Shown: in pieces, positions 18,001 through 26,165 of the stretch | Layout of the letters: every line of letters starts with the position of its first letter | Position numbering within the stretch: the stretch's first letter is position 1 | DNA from: Variovorax dokdonensis | GTDB lineage: Bacteria; Pseudomonadota; Gammaproteobacteria; Burkholderiales; Burkholderiaceae_C | Assembly (NCBI RefSeq): GCF_030316895.1 | Contig: NZ_JASZYV010000002.1 | Coordinates: 434,001 to 498,000 of the forward strand | DNA length: 64,000 nucleotides | Direction: 5' to 3' | The notes under the pieces: model-generated | Seen by the model: only the letters and a program-made list of their open reading frames with translations | Database searches by the model: none | Told to the model about the DNA's origin: nothing | Made by a program: the position numbers and the translations under genes

Positions 18001-18567
18001 TCAGGAAGCGAGCAGCCCGGTCTCGCGTTCCAGTTGTTCGGCAATGCGGGGCTCGAAGCCGCGCAGGTGTCGGATGATCCGGCGAGCCTCGTCCGGGTGC
18101 TGGCAGTCGGCGTGCACGCGCGCCAGGTGATACCAGCCGTAGGGGCTCATCGGTTGCAGTTCGGTGTTGCGCTTGAGCGCGGCCAGCGCCTCTTCCTGGC
18201 GGCCTTGGCGCTGCAGGGCCAGGCCCATGCCGTACCAGGCGCGATCGAATTTGGGATCGAGCGCCAGCGCCCGCTCGAATGCGGCCACCGCTTCCGCATC
18301 GCGCCGCGCGGCGTCGAGCAGGAAGCCGAGGTTGAACCAGTCGCCCGCGCCCCGCGCAGGATGCGCAGCCACCAGCCGCTGAGCGTCTTCGATGGCGGCA
18401 TCGCCGCGGCCCGATTGGGCCCGCAGGAAGCTGCGGCTCGACAGGGCATAGGCATCGGTGGGCCAGATTTCGAGCATGCGGCCGAAGACCGCTTCGGCTT
18501 TTTCGCGGCGGCCGGCCAACAGCCAGGCCATGGCCTGCAGGCGAAGGCGCCAGTGGTTCAGCGGCAT
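18001..18567 (-). CDS. Tetratricopeptide repeat protein
   Basis: Protein of 188 aa made mostly of TPR helices: AMAWLLAGRREKAEAVFGRMLEIWP, WFNLGFLLDAARRDAEAVAAFERALALDPKFD, WYGMGLALQRQGRQEEALAALKRNTELQP, and a final WYHLARVHADCQHPDEARRIIRHL. No signal peptide, so probably cytoplasmic and a protein-binding adaptor. Start ATG 18567 (MPLNHWRL) overlaps the upstream small membrane protein gene by 10 bases; the longer frame reads that gene out of frame. Confidence 0.82.
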   Translation of the reverse strand: MPLNHWRLRLQAMAWLLAGRREKAEAVFGRMLEIWPTDAYALSSRSFLRAQSGRGDAAIEDAQRLVAAHPARGAGDWFNLGFLLDAARRDAEAVAAFERALALDPKFDRAWYGMGLALQRQGRQEEALAALKRNTELQPMSPYGWYHLARVHADCQHPDEARRIIRHLRGFEPRIAEQLERETGLLAS

Positions 18568-18854
18568 GCCTGCACTCCGATCTGCATGCAGATGTTTACC
18601 TTGGCCAGCGTGGCCACGAGCCAGACCACGGCCAGCAGCAGCAGCGTGGCCAGCGGAACGTGCCGGTCGAGAACGATGCGGGGCGTGATGGCGCGCACCA
18701 CCCGCGTGAAGGGCTGCGTGAGCACCTGCAGCAGGCGATAGAAGAAGTTCTCTTCGCGCTTGCGCCCGGCCAGAAGGCCCAGAAGCCATTGGCCGATCAG
18801 GGCCAACAGGGCAATCTCGGCGATCAATTTGACGGACGACGCGAGCAGCAGCAC
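18558..18854 (-). CDS. Small YggT-like membrane protein
   Basis: 98-aa membrane protein with two hydrophobic segments (about residues 5-28 and 66-85) flanking FFYRLLQVLTQPFTRVVRAITP, which resembles the central part of YggT proteins. GTG 18854 is chosen because GGAG sits 5 bases upstream and the residues before it are polar and unlike the family. It overlaps the TPR gene by 10 bases, so the two are probably co-translated. Function unknown. Confidence 0.65.
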   Translation of the reverse strand: MLLLASSVKLIAEIALLALIGQWLLGLLAGRKREENFFYRLLQVLTQPFTRVVRAITPRIVLDRHVPLATLLLLAVVWLVATLAKVNICMQIGVQACR

Positions 18855-18885
18855 GATATCTCCGGGCTTGGATCTTTGTGGCGCG

Positions 18886-18920
18886 ATTGTTACGCTTTGC
18901 CTTACTGCTTTCTTACGTAG
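18886..18920. promoter_or_regulatory. Intergenic region with three phased TTAC repeats
   Basis: Between the divergent genes at 18854 and 19033, TTAC occurs at 18890, 18902 and 18913, spaced 12 and 11 bases, in an AT-richer pocket (TTACGCTTTGC, CTTACTGCTTT, CTTACG). Helically phased direct repeats of this size are typical sites for OmpR-type regulators. No clear -10/-35 pair could be assigned. Confidence 0.3.
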
Positions 18921-19032
18921 TGGGGCGTCATGCGGGCTATCACGCTCGGGGCTTTCCCTCATCCCGGGCGCGATGCACCTGCGGCGCGGTGCTTCCTGCA
19001 GAGTTGTCGTGCGCCGCATGCAGGAGTCCCGC

Positions 19033-19422
19033 ATGGACGAGCAGACCGTTATCGCGCGCCTTGGCTTTCGCAAGTGGTACGAGCGCGAACTGCTGTTCAG
19101 CCATGTGCAACTGGTGCTGCTGGTGCTTTCGCTGGTCGGCCTGCTCGGTGCGCTGGAACTGGCGGGCGACCGTCACGGCATGGCGCGTTTGACGCCGCTG
19201 GTCTGCGCGCTGGCGAGCGGCGCCGTGGGGCTGTGGGCGCTGCGCCGCTACCTTTGGCGGCTGGCGCATGCGCAGCAGGTGGCCGCGCAGGCGGTGTGCA
19301 CGGCCTGCCAGGCATGGGCACGCTGGGACGTGGAGCGCGAGAGCGTGCCCGCGGCCGACGAGGCGCCGCGGATGCGTGTGCGTTGCCGGGGATGCGCCAA
19401 CGTCTGGGACATCGCGCTCTAG
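19033..19422 (+). CDS. Membrane protein with C-terminal zinc-ribbon-like motif
   Basis: 129-aa protein. After a short cytoplasmic N-end (MDEQTVIARLGFRKWYERELLF) come two hydrophobic segments (VQLVLLVLSLVGLLGALEL; LTPLVCALASGAVGLWAL), then a soluble tail with C-x2-C (CTACQAW) and C-x2-C (CRGCANVW) about 30 residues apart, a zinc-ribbon arrangement. ATG 19033 has AGGAG 6 bases upstream; ATG 19018 is also in frame. Divergent from the YggT-like gene. I do not recognise a named family. Confidence 0.7.
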   Translation: MDEQTVIARLGFRKWYERELLFSHVQLVLLVLSLVGLLGALELAGDRHGMARLTPLVCALASGAVGLWALRRYLWRLAHAQQVAAQAVCTACQAWARWDVERESVPAADEAPRMRVRCRGCANVWDIAL

Positions 19423-19589
19423 CGCTGACCTGCGGATACGAGTTTCCTGGCGTGCCGGCTTGCGCGCCGTCGCGGTCCCCATAGAATCCGCGCGGTTGGT
19501 GCAAATGCACGCAAACTGACTTCACTATTAAAAGAAATGGACGAGCGCTTCATGCTCGTTCTTGTGTCAGCGACTCAGGGGGGAAAATC
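19423..19589. promoter_or_regulatory. Lipase upstream region with hairpin
   Basis: A possible promoter reads TTGCGC (19460-19465), 16 bases, TAGAAT (19482-19487). ACGAGC (19541-19546) and GCTCGT (19554-19559) form a small stem with a 7-nt loop in the leader, about 30 bases before the lipase ATG, followed by TCTTGTG. It could be leader structure; the T-tract is too poor to call a terminator. Confidence 0.35.
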
Positions 19590-20525
19590 ATGAAAGTCAT
19601 TCAACGGCTGGTCCGCGTGGCCATCCGCAGCATCTTCTGTGGCTTGGCTGTGGCACTTGCTGCCCTTCCGGCTCATGCCGACGACGCCTACGCCCGCACC
19701 CGCTATCCCATCATGCTGGTGCATGGCGCGCTGGGCTGGGGTGACATTGGCGGCTATGACTACTTCTACGGCATACCGGACGCATTGCGCGCCAGCGGCG
19801 CACAGGTCTTCGTCGCCCAGGTCTCGGCGTTGAACAGCAGCGAGGCGCGCGGCGAGCAACTGCTCACGCAAGTTCGCCAGGTGCTCGCAACCACGGGCGC
19901 CGCCAAGGTCAACTTGATCGGTCATTCGCACGGCTCGCCCACCAGCCGCTACGTGGCCGCCGTCGCGCCTCAACTCGTCGCCTCCGTCACGTCGGTGGGC
20001 GGCGCCAACGGGCCTTCGAAAGTGGCCGATCTGATCGTGTCCACACCGGAAGGCCCATTGCGGTCGGTGGTCCTGGGCGCATTCCAGGCCGTCGCCGAGA
20101 TCATCGGCAAGCTGTCGGGCAAAGTCGGACTGCCCGAGAAGGCCGACGCATCCGGCCTGGCGTTGTCCACGCTGGGCAGCGTTGCCTTCAACGAGCGCTT
20201 TCCTCAAGGCCTGTCGCGCGATTGCGGAAATGGCCCCGAACTGGTGCAAGGCGTGCGCTACTTTTCCTGGACCGGCACGCAGCCGTTGACGTCGATCGTC
20301 GACCCGAGCGACGCGCCGCTGGGCCTGCTCTCCCTCGTGCATGGAGAACCAAACGACGGGCTGGTGACCGTCTGCAGTTCGCGCCTGGGTCGCCATCTGG
20401 GCGACTACCCTCAGAACCACCTGGACGAGATCAACCAGTTCTTCGGCATGCGCGATCCGTTCTCGGTCAGTCCCGTCACGCTTTACCTCGAACAAGCGAA
20501 TCGGCTCAAGACGCTGGGGCTGTGA
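19590..20525 (+). CDS. lip: Secreted triacylglycerol lipase, Pseudomonas/Burkholderia family I type
   Basis: Extracellular lipase of 311 aa. A signal peptide ends at about AHA-DD (residue 30). Seen: oxyanion motif VHGALGW (44-50), nucleophile Ser113 in GHSHGSP, the acid in PNDGLVTV and the catalytic His in NHLDEINQ. Two cysteines (DCGNG and VTVCSS) fit the single disulfide of this family. Family I.1/I.2 lipases need a dedicated foldase and leave by type II secretion; the foldase gene begins 3 bases after the stop. Start ATG 19590 follows AGGGGGG. Confidence 0.92.
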   Translation: MKVIQRLVRVAIRSIFCGLAVALAALPAHADDAYARTRYPIMLVHGALGWGDIGGYDYFYGIPDALRASGAQVFVAQVSALNSSEARGEQLLTQVRQVLATTGAAKVNLIGHSHGSPTSRYVAAVAPQLVASVTSVGGANGPSKVADLIVSTPEGPLRSVVLGAFQAVAEIIGKLSGKVGLPEKADASGLALSTLGSVAFNERFPQGLSRDCGNGPELVQGVRYFSWTGTQPLTSIVDPSDAPLGLLSLVHGEPNDGLVTVCSSRLGRHLGDYPQNHLDEINQFFGMRDPFSVSPVTLYLEQANRLKTLGL

Positions 20526-20528
20526 GTC

Positions 20529-21485
20529 ATGGGGCGTGCATCGAGGATGCCCCTGTGGGGCGTGCTGGCCGCGCTCCTCCTGGGAAGCGTGGCATTGGCC
20601 GTGTGGGACGGCGGCAATGATGCCAATGCCTTGCTCGCGGCCAACCAACCTGCGACGCCGGCGCCCATGCCCCCGCCTGCACCGATGCCGGCGCCTCGAT
20701 CGCCGACTTCGGCGACCGAGGCGGCTTTGCCCGACGTGCTGCTTCAGCCCGATCTCCTGCGCCTGTTCGAGCAGTTGCTGGGCGAGGCAAGGTCCAGGGA
20801 CAAGGCGAGCCTGCTGAAGGAACTGCGTGGCAAGCTGATTGAACGCCTGCCGCCCGGCTGGCACGAGCGCGCCCTGGGCTTGCTGGACCGCTACATCGAC
20901 ATGCGCGCTGCAATGGCGTCCATCGCCCGTCCGGACCCCAACGATCCGGACGCGCTCCGCAGAGCCATGGACATTCGCGATGAATTGCGGCGCCGCTACT
21001 TCACTGCGGAAGAAGTGGAAGGCCTCTTCGGCGCCGACATGAGACTGGACCGTTTCGCGCTCGACAAGATGGACATCCTTCGCGATGAACGGCTCGAAGC
21101 CGCCCAGAAGCAGGAGGCGATCGCCAAGTTGGAGCAGACGCACCACCTGTCGACCGAGCAACGTCAATGGCGGCAAGAGGCGACACTGGCCGATCAGGTG
21201 GGCCGCCAGACCGAGGCCCTGATCGAGCATGGCGCCACGCCGCAAGAGCGCTTTGCCCAACGTGCCCGGGTCCATGGACCCCAAGCGGCGCTTCGGCTGG
21301 CCGAACTGGACGAGCAGGAGACCAGTTGGCAGCAGCGCCTCGACCAATACGCCCATGCCGGCGCCGAGCAGCAGGCGCGGATGCGCGATCAGCTCTTCAG
21401 CCCCGAAGAGCAACTGCGCCTGACAGGTGCGCTGGAATTGCGCGCCGCCAACCGCAAGCAGCAAGAGGCCAGGGTGCGGGATTGA
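20529..21485 (+). CDS. lifO: Lipase-specific foldase (lipase chaperone)
   Basis: Membrane-anchored periplasmic steric chaperone, 318 aa, needed to fold the lipase just upstream. A single N-terminal anchor (about residues 8-26, PLWGVLAALLLGSVALAVW) is followed by a Pro/Ala-rich linker (about 38-62) and an all-helical domain with many charged heptads (RRRYFTAEEVEGLFGADMRLDRFALDKMDILRD; LSTEQRQWRQEATLADQVG; LDQYAHAGAEQQARMRDQLFSPEEQLRL), typical of LifO/LimA. Coupled to lip by a 3-base gap. Confidence 0.88.
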   Translation: MGRASRMPLWGVLAALLLGSVALAVWDGGNDANALLAANQPATPAPMPPPAPMPAPRSPTSATEAALPDVLLQPDLLRLFEQLLGEARSRDKASLLKELRGKLIERLPPGWHERALGLLDRYIDMRAAMASIARPDPNDPDALRRAMDIRDELRRRYFTAEEVEGLFGADMRLDRFALDKMDILRDERLEAAQKQEAIAKLEQTHHLSTEQRQWRQEATLADQVGRQTEALIEHGATPQERFAQRARVHGPQAALRLAELDEQETSWQQRLDQYAHAGAEQQARMRDQLFSPEEQLRLTGALELRAANRKQQEARVRD

Positions 21486-21550
21486 CGGCGTCGGTCGCGC
21501 CCGAGTTAGAGCGTTCGATCTAGGGGCTCACCCGAGCAGCTATTCCGTTG

Positions 21551-21623
21551 GGCGGATTTGCCCGGCGCGCACGGCACTGGAAACTTGACGTTTCCGGCAC
21601 ACGTGCCGAAGGACGGAGCGCGG
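21551..21623 (+). promoter_or_regulatory. tssK leader (copy A of a duplicated leader)
   Basis: Contains GGCGGATTTGCC (21551-21562), a dyad GGAAAC-TTGAC-GTTTCC (21579-21595), a palindrome CGGCAC-AC-GTGCCG (21595-21608) and the Shine-Dalgarno region CGAAGGACGGAGCGCGG (21607-21623) directly before the tssK ATG. The first and last elements recur with nearly the same spacing in front of tssL (26030-26099). Confidence 0.6.
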
Positions 21624-22958
21624 ATGAGCTGGCGAACAAAAGTGGTTTGGAGCGAGGGCATGCTGCTGCAGCCCCAGCACCTACAGCAAAGCGAACGCCA
21701 CGCAGACCATGCTCGTCATCTGCTGCTGAGAAGCACCACGCCACATTGCTGGGGCTTCACCGAGCTGGAAATCGACAGCGCCGCACTGCTGCTGGGCAAG
21801 CTCGCGCTGGTTCGTGCGGTGGGTGTGTTCGGCGATGGCACGCCCTTTGACATGCCGTCGGTCGATCCGCTGCCCGAGGCGCTGGACATTCCCGATACCG
21901 CCAAGAGCGAGGACATCGTCCTGGCGCTGCCCCTGCGACGTGCCGGCGCGCGCGAGTCTGATGCCGAAGCCTACGAAGACCTGGTGCGCCACCGCGTGAC
22001 CGAGGTCGACGTGCCAGACGCCAATACCGCCGGCGAGCGCAGCGCCACCTTGCAACTGGGCGCGCTGAACACCCGACTGATGCGTGCGGGCGATGCCACC
22101 GACGCCTGGTCCACCTTGCGCGTCGGGCGCGTGGTGGAGCGGCGCGTGGACAACCAGGTCAGCCTGGACCGCAGCATTGTCCCGCCGGTGCTCGATGTGG
22201 CGGCGCATGCGTTGCCCCGGGCATGGCTCGATGAGCTGTTGGGTCTCTTGCGCCAGCGTGGCGACGAACTGGCCTCATCGCTGACAGCGGGTGGCACCGG
22301 AGGTGTGGCGGAGATCGCCGACTTTCTCATGTTGCAGACCGTCAATCGCAACGAGGCGGTGTTCGCTCATCTGGCACAGCCGGGGCTGCTGCACCCGGAG
22401 CGTTTCTTCGAGCATGCTGTGGCGCTCGCGGGCGACCTGATCAGTTTTCGCGACGGGCGCCGAACCACGCGCTTCGGCCCCTACGTGCATGACGATCTCG
22501 CAATGTGCTTTCGGCCGGTGATGGAGGATCTGCGGCGCAGCTTCTCGGTGGTGATCGAGCGTGCGGCCATCCGCATCGAACTGCATGAACGCAAGAACAA
22601 CGTTCATGTGGCGCTGGTCAAGGATGTGGAGCTTCAGCGCAAGGCGACCTTCGTGCTGGCGGTCAATGCCCAGATGCCGGGCGAGGCGTTGCGGGCGCGG
22701 TTTCCGACGCAAGTCACCATCGGGCCAGTCGAGCGAATCCGGGACCTGGTGACGCTGGCGTTGCCGGGCGTGGCGCTCACCGCGATGCCGGTAGCACCGC
22801 GCCAGATCCCGTTCCATGCGGGTGCGAGCTATTTCGAACTCGAAACCCGAAACAGCGATCTGTGGCGCCAGCTCGAGCAGTCTGGCGGCATGGCGATGCA
22901 TGTCGCCGGCGACTTTCCCGGCCTCGAGCTTGCATTCTGGGCGATCAGGCCGGCCTGA
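21624..22958 (+). CDS. tssK: Type VI secretion baseplate protein TssK
   Basis: T6SS baseplate component, 444 aa, forming trimers that tie the baseplate wedge (TssEFG) to the TssJLM membrane complex. It opens MSWRTKVVWSEGMLLQPQHLQQSER, the TssK hallmark, and contains LQTVNRNEAVFAHLAQPGLLHPERFFEHAVALAGDL and the closing FPGLELAFWAIR. ATG 21624 is preceded by AAGGACGGAG; the extra 22 residues in the longer frame (from 21558) are leader. It is separated from tssL by two minus-strand genes, which is unusual because tssK and tssL are normally adjacent. Confidence 0.96.
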   Translation: MSWRTKVVWSEGMLLQPQHLQQSERHADHARHLLLRSTTPHCWGFTELEIDSAALLLGKLALVRAVGVFGDGTPFDMPSVDPLPEALDIPDTAKSEDIVLALPLRRAGARESDAEAYEDLVRHRVTEVDVPDANTAGERSATLQLGALNTRLMRAGDATDAWSTLRVGRVVERRVDNQVSLDRSIVPPVLDVAAHALPRAWLDELLGLLRQRGDELASSLTAGGTGGVAEIADFLMLQTVNRNEAVFAHLAQPGLLHPERFFEHAVALAGDLISFRDGRRTTRFGPYVHDDLAMCFRPVMEDLRRSFSVVIERAAIRIELHERKNNVHVALVKDVELQRKATFVLAVNAQMPGEALRARFPTQVTIGPVERIRDLVTLALPGVALTAMPVAPRQIPFHAGASYFELETRNSDLWRQLEQSGGMAMHVAGDFPGLELAFWAIRPA

Positions 22959-22973
22959 CCGCCCGGCTGTGCT

Positions 22974-24359
22974 TCAGCGCATGTAGTCCACGAACTGCCA
23001 CCACTCGTTGTCGACCGGGGTGGTCGGGAAGTACCAGTACTGGTTGGCGGTCTTCAGGCGGAAGACCATGTTGCCGGCGTTGAACAGATCGCCAGGTTTT
23101 CCGAACCGGTTGTTGGTGCCCCATGCGCGAAGGCTTTCGCTCTTGCGGGGTTCGTCCTTCTTGGAGTGGCGGCCGAGATACGTCCAATCTCCATTGCTGG
23201 TCTTGTCGATGGGGAAGTACCAGGGGGAGTTTGACGCCTTGCGGAAGTACTCGACGTCGCCGTTGTACGGGTTGTCATAGACGAAGATGTCGCCGATCAC
23301 CACGCCGGCTGCATGTCGCTCTTCCCACGTATAGAGGCGGCGGCCGGAGTGGTAGAGGTCATTGATGACCGGGTAACCCCTGCCGATGTACTGCCAGTCG
23401 GCGTTCGTCTGCCCAATGGCCGGGAAGCTGCCGGCCGCGCCGGTCTTCAGTGCCCGATAGAGTTCAGGCGTGTCGCCCTTCGGATTGGCGGCATACATCA
23501 GGCCCTTGACGGTCTTGTTCGACGAGTTGGGCCACGGTTGGATACCCCGGTAACCATTGCCCACGCCGATCACGTTGTTCTTGCCGTCGAGGTACGAGCG
23601 TGAATCGATGTCGGCCTGCGTCATGTTCGAGGTGACCAGAGCGGGCGTGCAAGGCATCGGGTTGTCGTTGTGGTAGCTCTCGCCGCTGGCCGATTTGATC
23701 GCCGTTGTCTTGCCGTAGTTGCCTTGTGGCGGCATGTAGGTGGTCAACGAATGACGCAGCGTGTCGCACTGATAGGGCCCCCAGAAGTATTCGAGGAACA
23801 GGCCGTTTGACTGAGTGAGTCCACCCCACGACGGCGGCGTCTGCAGTTCGCCCAGAATGTCCGCGCGGCTGGTGGTCAGGTCGGTGAGGATGATTTGCCA
23901 CCAGCCGGTCGGCTTGGTCGGGCTGCGCTCGAAGCGGAAGCGGTACTCGTGCCCGACCTTCCAGTCGTAAGTGCCCTGGATGGAGCTGCACTTGCCGAAC
24001 TCGTAGCAGTTGATGGCAGGTATGGCGCCACTGACGGCGTTGAAATATGGAGCGTTGGCCGGCACGTTGTCCTGCCAGAGGCTGACGATCGCCCGCTTGG
24101 TGCCGCCCGAGCGCTGCAGGCCCAGATAGCCGCCGGACGCGCCTTGAAATGTCACGTACTGCGCAAAGTAGACCGACGATGGGGACGACCCGTTGGACTG
24201 CGGGTACGTTTCACCAGGGTCCACGTCGATGCGGAAGAAGAAGTCGCGAACGTCAGGCGATGGATCCGCCAAGGTCCATCCCCCGGAGGGTGTGACCGCA
24301 AAGGCCGTGTTCAAGACTAACAAAAACAACAACCCGGCGGTTGTCAATACTCTTCTCAT
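22974..24359 (-). CDS. Secreted DUF3472-like protein with C-terminal repeats (paralogue A)
   Basis: Protein of 461 aa with a signal peptide (ends about AFA-VT, residue 22). The N-half (about 30-250) has YVTFQGASGGYLGLQRSGG, DWKVGHEYRFRFERS and LFLEYFWGPYQCDTLRH, resembling DUF3472 domains as I remember them. The C-half holds two related repeats, GDIFVYDNPYNGDVEYFRK...YFPIDKTSNGDWTYLG and GDLFNAGNMVFRLKTANQYWYFP...DNEWWQFVDY. It closely parallels the 24453-25820 product. Located in reverse orientation between tssK and tssL; a link to T6SS is only positional. Start ATG 24359 follows AGGGAG. Function unknown. Confidence 0.72.
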   Translation of the reverse strand: MRRVLTTAGLLFLLVLNTAFAVTPSGGWTLADPSPDVRDFFFRIDVDPGETYPQSNGSSPSSVYFAQYVTFQGASGGYLGLQRSGGTKRAIVSLWQDNVPANAPYFNAVSGAIPAINCYEFGKCSSIQGTYDWKVGHEYRFRFERSPTKPTGWWQIILTDLTTSRADILGELQTPPSWGGLTQSNGLFLEYFWGPYQCDTLRHSLTTYMPPQGNYGKTTAIKSASGESYHNDNPMPCTPALVTSNMTQADIDSRSYLDGKNNVIGVGNGYRGIQPWPNSSNKTVKGLMYAANPKGDTPELYRALKTGAAGSFPAIGQTNADWQYIGRGYPVINDLYHSGRRLYTWEERHAAGVVIGDIFVYDNPYNGDVEYFRKASNSPWYFPIDKTSNGDWTYLGRHSKKDEPRKSESLRAWGTNNRFGKPGDLFNAGNMVFRLKTANQYWYFPTTPVDNEWWQFVDYMR

Positions 24360-24383
24360 GCAAGCTCCCTAAACTGCTTTGTT

Positions 24384-24438
24384 TTAAGAAAAATGCGCAT
24401 CACGGCAAGCCGCGCCCGAAGGCTCGTCTTGCCGTGAT
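24384..24438 (-). terminator. Terminator between the two DUF3472-like paralogues
   Basis: CTTGCCGTGAT (24428-24438) and ATCACGGCAAG (24399-24409) form a perfect 11-bp stem; read on the minus strand it is followed by GCGCATTTTTCTT. It should end transcription of the 24453-25820 gene before its paralogue, so the second copy needs its own promoter. Confidence 0.75.
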
Positions 24439-24452
24439 CGCGATGACTACTT

Positions 24453-25820
24453 CTAGTGCGTGTAGTCGACGAACTGCCACCACTCGTTGTCGGTCGCGAC
24501 GGTGGGGAAGTACCAATATTGATCGGCGGTCTTCAGGCGGAAGACCATGTTGCCGTAGCTGTAGAGATCTCCTGGTTGGCCATAGCGGTCGTTGGCGCCC
24601 CAGTTCGTCCGCAGCTTCTCGGTCTTCAGGGCCTCGCCCTTGATGGCATGGCGACCGAGATACCTCCAGTCGGCATTGCTGGTCTTGTCGGTCGGGAACT
24701 TGCCCGAGACGGCCGTTGCCTTGCGGAAATACTCGATGTCGCCGTTGCTCGGGTTGCGATAGATGAAGATGTCGCCGACCATCGCCTCGCCGGCATTGCG
24801 CTCATCCCACTCATACAGGCGGCGGCGCATCTGAACCAGGTCGTTGATCACGGGGTAGCCCATGCCGAGGTTGTAGGCGTCCTCGGGTGTCGGCGTGCCG
24901 GTCTTCAGCGCCGAGTAGAGCACCGGCGTGGGCGAGTCCGCATCGAGCGAATAGATCAGGCCGGCCACGGACTTGAGCGACGAGTTGGGCCAGCGATGGA
25001 CGCCGCGATAGGCGTTGCCTTCGGCCACGACGTTCTTCTTGGCATCGAGGGATGAGCTCGAATCGATGTCCTTCTGCGTCATGTCCGGCGAGCGCAGCCC
25101 GGGCGCGCAGGGCATGAGGGTATCGTTCTGGTAGCTGCTGCCGCTGGCTTGCTGGATGGCCGTCGTCTTGCCGAAGTTGCCCTGCGGCGGCATGTAGGTG
25201 ACCTTCGAGTAACGCAGGGTGTCGCATTGGTAGGGGCCAGCGAAGTACTCGAGGAAGAGATCGCTTTGCCGCGCCAGTCCGCCCCATGACGCCGGCGTCT
25301 GCATTTCTCCCAGCAGTTCCGCCCGGCTGGTGGTCAGGTCGGTGAGGATGATCCGCCACCACCCGGTCGGGTTGATGGGGCTGCGCTCGAAGCGGAACCG
25401 GTACTGGTGCCCCACTTTCCAATCCAAGGGCCCCTGCAGCGACGTGCAGGGAGCGTCTTCCCGGCATTCCACGACGGGAAGGGCGCCCATGAACGCATTG
25501 CTGTAGGCCGCGTTGGCAGGGTTCTTCTTGTCGTGCCACAGGGTGATGACGGCCTGCTTGACGCCGTTCTCGCGCTTCAGCCCCAGGATGCCGCCGTCGC
25601 CGCTTTCGAAGACGATGTACTGCGAAAAGTTCACCGATGACGGCGCCCCGCTGGATTGCGAATACGCGTCGCCGGGATCGACGTCCACCCGGAAGAAATA
25701 GTCGCGAACGTCGGGCGATGCGTCTTTGAGTACCCAGCTGCCCGCCGGCGTGACTGCGGACGCGGTGCCCCAGATGAGTGAGGAAAAAACCAGACCCATG
25801 CCCCTAAGTTGCCTGTTCAT
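24453..25820 (-). CDS. Secreted DUF3472-like protein with C-terminal repeats (paralogue B)
   Basis: Paralogue of the adjacent gene, 455 aa, signal peptide ending near ASA-VT (residue 23). The same blocks are present: SQYIVFESGDGGILGLKRENG, DWKVGHQYRFRFERSPINPTGWW, LFLEYFAGPYQCDTLRY, MPPQGNFGKTTAIQ, PVINDLVQMRRRLYEWDERN and the two C-terminal GD(I/L)-x-x-Y/F-x..W-x-Y repeats ending EWWQFVDY. ATG 25820 has GGGAG just upstream; the longer frame has no signal peptide at its start. A tandem duplication of a secreted protein with a beta-rich tail suggests a structural or surface role, but I do not know one. Confidence 0.72.
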   Translation of the reverse strand: MNRQLRGMGLVFSSLIWGTASAVTPAGSWVLKDASPDVRDYFFRVDVDPGDAYSQSSGAPSSVNFSQYIVFESGDGGILGLKRENGVKQAVITLWHDKKNPANAAYSNAFMGALPVVECREDAPCTSLQGPLDWKVGHQYRFRFERSPINPTGWWRIILTDLTTSRAELLGEMQTPASWGGLARQSDLFLEYFAGPYQCDTLRYSKVTYMPPQGNFGKTTAIQQASGSSYQNDTLMPCAPGLRSPDMTQKDIDSSSSLDAKKNVVAEGNAYRGVHRWPNSSLKSVAGLIYSLDADSPTPVLYSALKTGTPTPEDAYNLGMGYPVINDLVQMRRRLYEWDERNAGEAMVGDIFIYRNPSNGDIEYFRKATAVSGKFPTDKTSNADWRYLGRHAIKGEALKTEKLRTNWGANDRYGQPGDLYSYGNMVFRLKTADQYWYFPTVATDNEWWQFVDYTH

Positions 25821-26029
25821 TGATGCTCCCTTTGTGATTTGCCGGCGCGTGTTTTGATTGCGTGAAATATTCCGGCTGGACGCACGGCGCAGACTAGCGA
25901 AGCCGTTGCCCGGCACGGCCCAACCCGACGCCGAATAAGAAGTTTCCGCCGCAGTTTCAGCAAAGTCCCATGGAAAGCCATGGGTCGTGGGAGCGAACCA
26001 ACGGGCTGAGCAAACGCGCTAGTCCGTAA

Positions 26030-26165
26030 GGCGGATTTGCCTGTGGTGGATCGGGTCCGACACTCCCTGTCTCGACGGTTGTCGAAGGACGGAGCGCGGC
26101 GAATGAGTTGGCAAGAACACCGGACCGGAGGAAGGAGATGCACTCGCCATGACGAGCACACCTGA
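26030..26165 (+). other. Duplicated tssK leader with vestigial 20-codon tssK start upstream of tssL
   Basis: GGCGGATTTGCC (26030-26041), a dyad TCGAC-GGTT-GTCGA (26072-26085) and CGAAGGACGGAGCGCGG (26083-26099) repeat the tssK leader. Three bases later ATG AGT TGG opens a 20-codon frame (26103-26165) whose first residues MSW and DNA (ATGAG-TGGC-A--A) match the beginning of tssK, then diverge. The frame ends inside tssL, overlapping its ATG (26149) by 17 bases. The stretch 25821-26029 before it shows no gene. Confidence 0.65.
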
